A stretch of 64,000 nucleotides of DNA from NCBI GenBank assembly GCA_041399155.1, contig JAWKTI010000005.1:329140-393139 (forward strand), in the 5' to 3' direction. Positions 53,858 to 61,803 of this stretch are shown here, piece after piece. The first letter of the stretch is position 1; each line of letters opens with the position of its first letter. The notes beneath the pieces are model-generated. The model did no database searches, had not been told where the DNA came from, and saw nothing but the letters and a program-made list of their open reading frames with translations. A program made the translations under genes and the position numbers. This DNA is from Zavarzinella sp. GTDB taxonomy: Bacteria; Planctomycetota; Planctomycetia; Gemmatales; Gemmataceae.

Positions 53858-54892
53858 TTAATTGGGCGTGCCGGTATCTAAACGAAGTTCCTGATGTCGC
53901 AATCGCTGCAAGTTTTTCAGTCCACCACACTTACGAAGATATTCTTCAAAATCGGTGCTGCCAAGAATGTAATCTTCCAGAAATTTTTGAAACTCAGCAG
54001 GATCTTTTTCCGCCTTCAACCACAGGTGAAGGTGGTCTTCATCGGAGAAATATTCGCCTGGCATGTTCCCAGGGTAGCTACCATACGGCACTTCGCACAC
54101 CGCATCAACACAGAAAAAAGGAATTACCGTGCGGTTGGGGTTCTGGCGAAACGTATCGGTGGGCACCAGGCGTTCGCAGGTAATAATGACCGTTTTTGCT
54201 GCACGTGCGAGATCGATGTCGGCCACGCTGGGTCCGAAAATGGCACAATTTCCGTAAATATCGGCTTCGTGAACGTGGATGATTGCCACATCGGGAAACA
54301 GTGCGGGGACCACCACAAGTGGAATACCCGTAAACGGGCAGGAAATCACTTTTGCAGCACTGTATTTCAGGGTGTCCGTGCCTAGCATGGTGCGGCACGG
54401 CAGGAATGGCACGCCCATGGCGGCTGCTTTATAACGAAGTGCTAATGAATAGTTGGTCCATTCGCACAAGGTCACCTCGCCTGATTCAATAACCCGGCGT
54501 GCGTGCGGAGACAGCCCACGTGCTTCAAGGCCCACAATGTAGGCGATATCGACTTTGGAAAGTAACTGCCCACGGTTGGTGAGGTTCCCCGCACAAAGAA
54601 TCTGAAAATCGTGGGTGGAGGTGTGGCCCGAAAATGCAAGCCCCTGCGGATTCATCCGCAGGATTTCGTGTAGTGCGGCGACGGGAATCCGGTTGCTGCT
54701 GAAGCCGCCCACCGCCAGGTAGCAGGCATCGGTAAGATGTTGCCGCAGAATCTGGGGTAAATCTACCACTTTGTTGGTCAGAGAACGATCCCGTTGTACC
54801 ACCTGTTCGCGAGCCCCACCCAGGTCGGGGGGTAAAAATAATGGCCCGAGATTGATTTGATCGGCATCCATATGCTGGTATTGCCCACTCAA
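53858..54892 (-). CDS. CoA-transferase family I, subunit A-like
   Basis: 344 aa. TTG start at 54892 overlaps the upstream TPR stop by 4 bp; ATG at 54871 is the alternative. AVGGFSSNRIPVAALHEIL is the family glycine-rich region, and later LVVVPALFPDVAIIHVHEADIYGNCAIFGP matches glutaconate/acetoacetate CoA-transferase alpha-type subunits. No separate beta subunit is visible next to it. It would transfer CoA between carboxylic acids in the cytoplasm; partner and substrate unknown. Confidence 0.85.
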   Translation of the reverse strand: MSGQYQHMDADQINLGPLFLPPDLGGAREQVVQRDRSLTNKVVDLPQILRQHLTDACYLAVGGFSSNRIPVAALHEILRMNPQGLAFSGHTSTHDFQILCAGNLTNRGQLLSKVDIAYIVGLEARGLSPHARRVIESGEVTLCEWTNYSLALRYKAAAMGVPFLPCRTMLGTDTLKYSAAKVISCPFTGIPLVVVPALFPDVAIIHVHEADIYGNCAIFGPSVADIDLARAAKTVIITCERLVPTDTFRQNPNRTVIPFFCVDAVCEVPYGSYPGNMPGEYFSDEDHLHLWLKAEKDPAEFQKFLEDYILGSTDFEEYLRKCGGLKNLQRLRHQELRLDTGTPN

Positions 54893-55317
54893 CTTTTTAC
54901 TCGTGCCTCAAATTCACGCAACAAATCGGAGAATCGTGGGTCTTTCCGCAGTTGATCCAGATCCCCATCCCGCTGAATGAACTTAAAGTCGCGATAGCCC
55001 AGTTCCATCGCCTGACGCAACGCATCCAGCGCAAAATCCATCTGGCTGGTCAAGGCATAACTGCACGCCAGATTGTAATGCACAATGGCATCACGCGGCA
55101 GCAGCATCGCAATCCGCTGATCAATATGCACCCCTTCATGATGACGTTTTGCCAGCGCCAGATTTTTGGCATACGCGCGAAGAACATCCAGATTGTCCGG
55201 CTGTTTTTCGAGGATCCCTGAGTAGAAATCAATCTCGAAATCCAACTGTGTAAGATTCGCCATCCGCGTAAGTTCAGGCGTTAACGATGTCGTCCTGCGA
55301 CGTTTGGAGTCTGACAT
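54889..55317 (-). CDS. Tetratricopeptide-repeat protein
   Basis: 142 aa, soluble. Helical pairs LDVLRAYAKNLALAKRHHEG and IVHYNLACSYALTSQMDFALDALRQAMELG are TPR units; the C-terminal FKFIQRDGDLDQLRKDPRF is a common ending of such short TPR proteins. A protein-interaction role is likely. First gene of the operon with the CoA-transferase and PhyH genes, with a promoter candidate at 55373-55401. Confidence 0.88.
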   Translation of the reverse strand: MSDSKRRRTTSLTPELTRMANLTQLDFEIDFYSGILEKQPDNLDVLRAYAKNLALAKRHHEGVHIDQRIAMLLPRDAIVHYNLACSYALTSQMDFALDALRQAMELGYRDFKFIQRDGDLDQLRKDPRFSDLLREFEARVKS

Positions 55318-55372
55318 GTGACCTTCTCAGTTGAACCAGAATCACGGTTATTGTTGTCCGGTTCAAGTTGTT

Positions 55373-55401
55373 ATTATACCTGTTGGGAAGTTGAATTGCA
55401 A
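55373..55401 (-). promoter_or_regulatory. Sigma-70-type promoter for TPR/CoA-transferase/PhyH operon
   Basis: On the minus strand TTGCAA (55401-55396), 17-bp spacer, TATAAT (55378-55373). Start near 55366, a leader of about 50 nt. A TTGAACC/GGTTCAA inverted repeat (55331-55337 and 55360-55366) lies at the start of the leader. Nothing else is seen in 55318-55647. Confidence 0.55.
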
Positions 55402-55647
55402 AGGCAAAAGCATGCCACATCCTCCGGCAGAGCAGGATTGTTCCGCGAGACTCCATCATCTTGAAATTGGCACTTAGCTACTGAACTCTTGTGCTGTCAA
55501 ATCGATAAAATGGGTGATTTTGGTGAATGAATTGGCCAAATTTCGACCCACTATGCTTCATTGAACTGAATCGTGTAAATGGTCGATATTATGACAGAAT
55601 ACCCGTCGGAAAGAACACTGGCAGCCCCCTGAAGGGACAGAGAATTA

Positions 55648-56799
55648 ATGACCGAAAAGTCACCTGCAGCAGCGACCACTTTCCTGCCAAGATTAGAATC
55701 CCTACGGGGCGTAGCAGCATTGCTGGTGGCCCTGCTTCACATTGGGTTAATGCGGATTCTTGAAAATAACTATACCTATGGCCTGGCAGATATCAATCGA
55801 CATCGCGATTCTAAGTTTGAATGGGTACTAACCCACCTTTGGAGAGCATTGGCAAACGGTCATGGTGCGGTCATTCTCTTTTTTGTGTTGAGCGGATTTG
55901 TGCTACGCCTCTCTCTCAATCGTTCTGAGCCGGTCAATTCGAAAAAAATTGGGTATTTCTTTCTCAGGAGGCTAATTCGGCTATATCCGGCAGTGATCGG
56001 CATGACGTTGATCTTTGTTGTTCTCTATTTTGGCTGGGGCCTGCGATTACCGTGGGCACCGGATGAAATGTATACCTGGGTGAATATCGTCAAAACGATG
56101 ACTCTGCTGGAAACACGCATGAATGGGGTGATGTGGAGTCTGCAACTCGAATTGATCGCGACACCTGTCATTGTTCTGACATTTTTTCTGGCAAGACAAT
56201 TTGGGGAGTGGATCTTATTGTTGCTGTTGTTTGTACTCGCAGGACTTTCGTTTACCACCACCTGGGATGGTCTGCTACTGGATACTGGTTTTGTTACCAT
56301 TGGAACGATTTATGCCTTCCTCGCGGGCATGGCGGTGCCCTACTTTGGCAAAAGAGCAGTCGAGAAACTTTCCAGCAGAGTTGCAGTGCTGGCAATTTGC
56401 TGGTGGACAATAATTTTCTTTACCGCACGCACCAGCTTGGGAATGGGTTCGAAGTGGAGCGTGCTTGTCGAAGTGATTGCCACGTTCAGCATTGTCAGTT
56501 TGCTGGCTTACGGCAAGGTAGACCGGGTAGCATTCTGGTTGGATTGGAAGCTGTTTCGTTTCTACGGCAAAATTTCCTACAGCTTTTATTTGCTGCACCC
56601 GGTGACGTTTATTTTTCTACATATGCAGGCAGATTACTGGAACCGACAGGTAAGTCAGGGGATGCCTGCTCTGGTGGTAGCTGTGATCCTTGCAGTGGTT
56701 TCGATCGTGGCCATTACCCCCATCTCTGCATTGATGTACTATGCAGTGGAAAAGCCGTTCATTCGCCTCGGATCGCGTTTGCGGGTTGCAAATAAATAA
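55648..56799 (+). CDS. Acyltransferase family 3 (OafA-like)
   Basis: 383 aa with about ten membrane segments. The N-terminal RLESLRGVAALLVALLHIG carries the conserved R and the catalytic His at 31; LFFVLSGFVLRLSL is the second family block. Acetylates or otherwise acylates exopolysaccharide or peptidoglycan sugars at the cytoplasmic membrane. Fits the envelope-sugar theme of the window. Transcribed divergently from the TPR operon. Confidence 0.93.
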   Translation: MTEKSPAAATTFLPRLESLRGVAALLVALLHIGLMRILENNYTYGLADINRHRDSKFEWVLTHLWRALANGHGAVILFFVLSGFVLRLSLNRSEPVNSKKIGYFFLRRLIRLYPAVIGMTLIFVVLYFGWGLRLPWAPDEMYTWVNIVKTMTLLETRMNGVMWSLQLELIATPVIVLTFFLARQFGEWILLLLLFVLAGLSFTTTWDGLLLDTGFVTIGTIYAFLAGMAVPYFGKRAVEKLSSRVAVLAICWWTIIFFTARTSLGMGSKWSVLVEVIATFSIVSLLAYGKVDRVAFWLDWKLFRFYGKISYSFYLLHPVTFIFLHMQADYWNRQVSQGMPALVVAVILAVVSIVAITPISALMYYAVEKPFIRLGSRLRVANK

Positions 56800-56875
56800 C
56801 CAGAAATTTATTTCCGTAGCAATGCGACAACTTGTGCGGTAGGCTGGTCATGAAACACATCAAGGAGGTTCACCA

Positions 56876-58018
56876 ATGGCACAACGAGCCTACAAAGTAC
56901 TTTTTCTTCTGTCTTCTTGCATTTGTTCACCTCAATTCACATTGGCAGAAGAGCAGTCGCCTTTGGGAAAGAAATTACCGCAGGAATTAGAACTGATCCA
57001 GGTTTCGCAAAATCAGCAACACTTTGTTGGCAAAGTGTCTGAAAAGAAGTTTGTTGTGTGGGGCGTCAACTACGACCACGATGAACAAGGCAGGTTGTTA
57101 GAAGACTATTGGCATCAGGAATGGACCACGGTGGTAGATGATTTTGCTGAAATGAAAGAGCTTGGTATCAACCTGGTACGCATCCACCTGCAGCTTGGAA
57201 AGTTCATGTCTTCAGCCACGGAAGCAAACCAGAAGGAACTGGGGCAGTTGAAAAAACTGGTGAAACTGGCTGAAAAAACCAGGCTTTACCTCGATATCAC
57301 TGGACTGGCGTGCTATCACAAGGCGGAAACACCGAAGTGGTATGATGCACTCAACGAGAAAGATCGGTGGGAGGTTCAGGTGCGGTTCTGGCAGACAATC
57401 GCCCAGATCTGCAATAAATGCAACGCAATTTTTTGTTATAACCTGATGAACGAACCAATCCTGCCGGGTGCCAAGCAGGAACGCGAGTGGGTGACAGGGG
57501 AATTGGCGGGTAAATCGTTTGTGCAGCGCATCTCGCTGGACCTGAAAGGTCGCACCCGCGAAGAAGTTGCTGAAGCCTGGGTGGGGAAACTCTGCCAGTC
57601 GATCCGCAAAATCGACCCCCACCATATGATCACAGTGGGGGTCATTCCGTGGGCAACAGTTTTCCCTCAGGCCAAGCCAATTTTTTACGCACCACCCGTG
57701 GCGAAACATCTCGATTTCGTCAGCATCCACTTTTATCCCGATCAGAAGAAAAGTCTGGAAGAATCGATTGCGGCACTGAAGGTGTATGCCATTAATAAAC
57801 CATTGGTTATTGAGGAGATTTTCCCCCTGAAAAGTTCGCTGGAACATACAGATGCATTTATCGTTGCTTCTGAAAAATACTGCGCTGGTTGGGTGAGCTT
57901 CTACTGGGGCAAAACACCACAGGAATACAGCAAGGAAAAGAACTTAAAAAGCCAGATCATGGTAAAGTGGCTGGAATACTTTGAAGAAAAAGGCAAAAAA
58001 TTAAAAGCAAAAGAGTAA
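56876..58018 (+). CDS. Secreted glycoside hydrolase family 5-like (beta-glycanase)
   Basis: 380 aa; near-perfect ribosome site AAGGAGG 7 nt before the ATG. Signal peptide (VLFLLSSCICSPQFTLA). Clan A beta-barrel features: VVWGVNYDHDEQG, LGINLVRIHLQLG, acid/base Glu193 in CYNLMNEP, and nucleophile Glu313 or 314 in PLVIEEIFP. Hydrolyses a beta-linked polysaccharide outside the cytoplasm; mannan or glucan possible. Complete. Confidence 0.85.
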   Translation: MAQRAYKVLFLLSSCICSPQFTLAEEQSPLGKKLPQELELIQVSQNQQHFVGKVSEKKFVVWGVNYDHDEQGRLLEDYWHQEWTTVVDDFAEMKELGINLVRIHLQLGKFMSSATEANQKELGQLKKLVKLAEKTRLYLDITGLACYHKAETPKWYDALNEKDRWEVQVRFWQTIAQICNKCNAIFCYNLMNEPILPGAKQEREWVTGELAGKSFVQRISLDLKGRTREEVAEAWVGKLCQSIRKIDPHHMITVGVIPWATVFPQAKPIFYAPPVAKHLDFVSIHFYPDQKKSLEESIAALKVYAINKPLVIEEIFPLKSSLEHTDAFIVASEKYCAGWVSFYWGKTPQEYSKEKNLKSQIMVKWLEYFEEKGKKLKAKE

Positions 58019-58097
58019 AGGTTTGCCTAATTCAATGTTTCGTTCGGCAATAATTGAAACGGGCAATACTGAAATGAGGTGCGGAGAGGTCGATCAC

Positions 58098-58505
58098 CTA
58101 TCGGTGATTTTCATGGCAAGCTTCGCAGGTGTCCTGCAGGGTGGCTAACGCCTTTTTCACTGCTTCCAGGTCTTTCTTGGTAGAAGCCTGATCCAGTGCT
58201 TTGGCGGCATCCAGGTGTTCCTTGGTCAATTTGTCCCAGGAAGCCTGAGTGCCTAATTCCGGCTTGCACTTGCAAAGTGCATCGGCCAACTTCACGTAGT
58301 CTTTCGATTGTTTGCCATAAACTGCCCAATCGCTGCCACCTTCACCCACGCTGGCTTTCATGGTTTTGAAGATGCCTTTCTTGCTGTAAAGTTTCTTCAT
58401 GACCGATTCAATCGATTCACTTTCAGCTGCCGTGGTGCGATCACTTAAAAACGTCAGTGCTGTAAAAGCAACACCAGCAACGAGCAAACCAAACAAATAC
58501 CGCAT
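58098..58505 (-). CDS. Small cytochrome c'-like protein (third copy)
   Basis: 135 aa from ATG at 58505 (MRYLFGLLVAGVAFTALT signal). Helical domain and C-terminal CEACH-ENHR, the same single-haem layout as 9519 and 9954 but more diverged: the PPKGT motif is absent, and it has an extra CKC near the middle. Periplasmic haem protein of unknown role. Monocistronic, convergent with the GH5-like gene. Confidence 0.8.
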   Translation of the reverse strand: MRYLFGLLVAGVAFTALTFLSDRTTAAESESIESVMKKLYSKKGIFKTMKASVGEGGSDWAVYGKQSKDYVKLADALCKCKPELGTQASWDKLTKEHLDAAKALDQASTKKDLEAVKKALATLQDTCEACHENHR

Positions 58506-58674
58506 GCAATTCTCTCCAAAAAACGTTAAAAACACTAGCGTATTATAGCACCCCGGGACTAGGGGGCAAATTTATAGCCCGTGCGTGTGAAAAAACCAGA
58601 AAATTACTGGTGCGGCTCCTGATAGAATGAGAGTTTCTTCAGAATGCTACCCACCTGACTTCGAGGACTTTATC

Positions 58675-59394
58675 TTGCAAACGTTCTTTTCCTTTTTTGC
58701 CCTGGTGACACTTCCTTTGCTGTGGGCGTCGGCTGTAATGGCTGCTGATCTGCCGGAGAAACACCGCACCGTAACCATCGAAGGGTGGAATATTCGCATT
58801 GATGAGCGATTGTATGCCAAAGAACAACAGGCTCTCCGTGAGCGATGTGAGCATTTTTTAACAACCAAACTCCGAGACATTATCCTGGTGGTGCCTGAAG
58901 CGGCACGGCTCAAAATGCAGAAGGTGACCATTGTGCTCGATCTGTCGCACGGCAATCTGCGGCCAATGCAATACCACCCCAGCCGTCAGTGGCTGAAAGC
59001 GAATGGATACTCCCCTGATCTGGAAAAGTGCGTTCACCTGCCACGGGCAACCGACTTGCACACCGTGCGGAATACCCGGGAACAACCGTGGGTGATCCTG
59101 CACGAATTAACCCACGCCTACCACGATCAGGTGCTGAGTTTTGAGGAACCTCGAATTATTGCTGCATACGAACAATACCGCAAAAGTGGACGTGGGGAAA
59201 CAGCTTTACTGTTCAATGGTAAGAAAGTGAAGCACTACGCACTGACCAACCATAAAGAGTTTTTTGCGGAAATGACCGAAGCCTATTTTGGTTCGAACGA
59301 TTTTTTCCCATTCAATCGTGCTGAATTAATGACCGCAGAACCAGAGATTTATGAACTGATGAAATATATCTGGAATCCTCCTGCCAAAAAATAG
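58675..59394 (+). CDS. Secreted zinc metallopeptidase-like protein
   Basis: 239 aa from TTG at 58675, which has GAGGA 8 nt upstream and gives a proper signal peptide (QTFFSFFALVTLPLLWASAVMA); an ATG at 58627 adds 16 unlikely residues. HELTH at residues 143-147 is the zinc-binding HExxH, and a later FFAEMTEAYFG supplies a possible third ligand (E). The pattern is that of M-type peptidases of unknown-specificity groups. Probably a periplasmic peptidase or carbohydrate-binding zinc protein; substrate unknown. Confidence 0.75.
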   Translation: MQTFFSFFALVTLPLLWASAVMAADLPEKHRTVTIEGWNIRIDERLYAKEQQALRERCEHFLTTKLRDIILVVPEAARLKMQKVTIVLDLSHGNLRPMQYHPSRQWLKANGYSPDLEKCVHLPRATDLHTVRNTREQPWVILHELTHAYHDQVLSFEEPRIIAAYEQYRKSGRGETALLFNGKKVKHYALTNHKEFFAEMTEAYFGSNDFFPFNRAELMTAEPEIYELMKYIWNPPAKK

Positions 59395-59409
59395 CAGCTT
59401 AAAATCGAA

Positions 59410-60282
59410 TCAGCGCATCGCACGTCCGCTGAGATATTTCGATAGCTGCTTGCCCAGATCATCATCGGTGCGTAGCAGCACATAGTCGATCCCCAGGTCG
59501 CGACAGCCCGATTGCAGTGTGCGGGTAAACCGTTGAAACTCCTGCAAGTAGCTTTCTCGAATGCTCAACGGATCGGTCAATAGTTCTGCCGCTTGCTCCA
59601 TCCCCTGAAACAACGTGGTCTGGCGGTAAGGGAATTCGATTTCCGCTGCATCCAGCACATGAAAAATAATCACTTCATGGCGTTGGTGCTGCAAATGCTT
59701 CAAACCCAGAAAGATATCGTCTGGTTCATCAAAAAAATCACTGAAGATAGCAACAATACCGCGTCGCGAGAGGCGGTTGGCAAATTCGTGCAGCACCTGG
59801 CCTATCTGGGAATGATATTCCGATGGGTGCTCGACCAGCACTCGCAGGCAATCTTTCCAGTGGGGCACATGCGAACCTGATTTGATGAACGATCGCAACT
59901 GGTGGTCGAACGTTCCCAGGCCCATCGCATCGGTCTGGCGAATAGTCAGCAGCCCGAGTGCTGCCGCCGCAGTGCTTGCCAACTGATACTTCGACAAACT
60001 GGTGCTGCCAAACTTCATCGATTCGCTGGAATCCACCAGCAACCAGCACACCAGATCGGTTTCCAGTTCGTATTGCTTCAGGTAGAACCGTTCCTTACGG
60101 CCATACACTTTCCAATCGATATGGCGAATGTCATCCCCTGGGACATATTCGCGGTGCTCCGCAAACTCCACTGCAAAGCCATGTTGCCTGCTGCGGTGGG
60201 AACCAATCATCATCCCTTCCACCGTATTTCGGGCGGCAAGTTCCAGATTCTGGATGCGTTGCAATACTTCTTTGTTCATCAT
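59410..60282 (-). CDS. DUF58 protein (vWA-like), MoxR-associated type
   Basis: 290 aa, soluble. Conserved DUF58 block FAEHREYVPGDDIRHIDWKVYGR near residue 45 and a vWA metal-binding start LLVDSSESMKFG. The typical partner, a MoxR AAA ATPase, is not in the adjacent sequence. These proteins act in chaperone-like assembly or stress responses. It lies 72 bp downstream of the DUF1501 gene on the same strand. Confidence 0.92.
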   Translation of the reverse strand: MMNKEVLQRIQNLELAARNTVEGMMIGSHRSRQHGFAVEFAEHREYVPGDDIRHIDWKVYGRKERFYLKQYELETDLVCWLLVDSSESMKFGSTSLSKYQLASTAAAALGLLTIRQTDAMGLGTFDHQLRSFIKSGSHVPHWKDCLRVLVEHPSEYHSQIGQVLHEFANRLSRRGIVAIFSDFFDEPDDIFLGLKHLQHQRHEVIIFHVLDAAEIEFPYRQTTLFQGMEQAAELLTDPLSIRESYLQEFQRFTRTLQSGCRDLGIDYVLLRTDDDLGKQLSKYLSGRAMR

Positions 60283-60354
60283 GCGGGTTGCACGCTTTGC
60301 AATAAGGGAAGCTGAAGATGTGGTTCCAATAAGAGTGTAGGCGAAATCGTCGAA

Positions 60355-61782
60355 TTATGCCATGAGTTTGTTGATCAGGTGGCCATGGACATCGGTAAGA
60401 CGGAAATCCCTGCCCTGAAAACGGTACGTCAGTTTTTTGTGATCCAGCCCCAACAGGTGCAGCACCGTGGCTTGAATATCGTGCACGTGCACACGATCTT
60501 CCGTGGGGCTGAAACCAAACTCATCAGTTTCGCCAATGCTGATACCACGTTTGATGCCACCACCAGTAAACCACATCGTAAATGAATCAATGTGGTGGTT
60601 TCTGCCCACGGTGTTGCGAACTTCACCCATTGGCGTGCGGCCAAATTCACCACCCCAGATGACGAGAGTGGAATCAAGCAGGCCAGTGCGTTTCAAATCT
60701 TCTACCAGTGCGGTCATTGGCTGGTCGACATCGCGACACACTTTGTCCAACCCTTTGTCCAGATTATTCACCGCATCACCGTGGTGATCCCAGTCGGTGT
60801 GGTACAACTGCACGAAACGCACCCCGCGTTCTACCAGGCGACGTGCCAACAGACAATTATTCGCGAACGAAGAATCACCTGGTTTTGCCCCATAGGCTTC
60901 CAGTGTTTTCTTGTTTTCCTTACTCAGGTCAATCAATTCCGGTGCACTGGTCTGCATGCGATATGCCATTTCATACGAAGCAATCCGTGTTTGAATCTCG
61001 GGATCTTTCGTTGCATCGAAACGTTCTTTGTTCAAATCCTTTACCGCATCAATCACCGATTGCTGCCGATTCGCACTGATGCCGCTGGGGGTCGACAAAT
61101 TGATGATCGGGTCGCCGGTACCACGGAAGGGCACTCCCTGATGACTGGTTGGCAGAAAACCACTTCCCCAGTTCAGCACACCTCCACGTGGGCCACGTGG
61201 GCCGGATTGCAACACCACGAAGCCTGGCAGATCCTGTGATTCGCTGCCGATGCCATAAGTGACCCACGAACCCATCGACGGTCGGCCGAACTGTGGGGAG
61301 CCAGTATTGAAGAACAGTTTTGCAGGACCGTGGTTGAAGACATCGGTAGCAATGCTTCGCACAAATGTGACATCGTCCACAATCCGTGTGAAGTTGGGAA
61401 AACAATCCGACACCCAAGAGCCGGTCTGGCCATATTTCTGAAACTTTCGTTTGGTGCCCAGCAGTTTCGGCCGGTCTTTTGCAAACGAGCTCATAAACGC
61501 AAAGCGTTTCCCCTTCACAAACGATTCCGGGATTGGCTTGCCATGAAACTTCTGCAGTTCTGGCTTAGGATCAAATAGTTCAAACTGGCTTGGCCCACCT
61601 GCCATGAACAGGAAGATAACCGCCTTCGCCTTCGGTGTATGGTGGGGTGGTTTCACTGCCTGTGGATTCGCAGGTCCGGCAACGGCAGATTGTTCCAGCA
61701 ACGATGCCAGTGCTGCACTGCCCAAGCCAATCCCACAGTCGCGAAAAAAGTGGCGTCGTGTATTATTTAATAAATCAAGCAT
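60355..61782 (-). CDS. DUF1501 protein with Tat-like signal
   Basis: 475 aa from ATG at 61782, with AGGAA upstream. N-terminal NTRRHFFRDCGIGLGSAALA is a twin-arginine signal. AVIFLFMAGGPSQFELFDPKP, GSWVTYGIGSES, GVRFVQLYHTDWDHHGD and GGEFGRTPMGEVRN-x-GRNHH are family blocks. Periplasmic, probably a metal-dependent hydrolase-like protein whose function is unproven. It begins 21 nt after the stop of the DUF1549/1553 gene, the classic planctomycete pair. Confidence 0.95.
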   Translation of the reverse strand: MLDLLNNTRRHFFRDCGIGLGSAALASLLEQSAVAGPANPQAVKPPHHTPKAKAVIFLFMAGGPSQFELFDPKPELQKFHGKPIPESFVKGKRFAFMSSFAKDRPKLLGTKRKFQKYGQTGSWVSDCFPNFTRIVDDVTFVRSIATDVFNHGPAKLFFNTGSPQFGRPSMGSWVTYGIGSESQDLPGFVVLQSGPRGPRGGVLNWGSGFLPTSHQGVPFRGTGDPIINLSTPSGISANRQQSVIDAVKDLNKERFDATKDPEIQTRIASYEMAYRMQTSAPELIDLSKENKKTLEAYGAKPGDSSFANNCLLARRLVERGVRFVQLYHTDWDHHGDAVNNLDKGLDKVCRDVDQPMTALVEDLKRTGLLDSTLVIWGGEFGRTPMGEVRNTVGRNHHIDSFTMWFTGGGIKRGISIGETDEFGFSPTEDRVHVHDIQATVLHLLGLDHKKLTYRFQGRDFRLTDVHGHLINKLMA

Positions 61783-61803
61783 GATCAATTCCTAAGTGGG
61801 CAA

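Noticed and set aside
54124..54398. Short minus-strand frames within the CoA-transferase gene
   Set aside because: They are alternative-frame shadows of the real gene.
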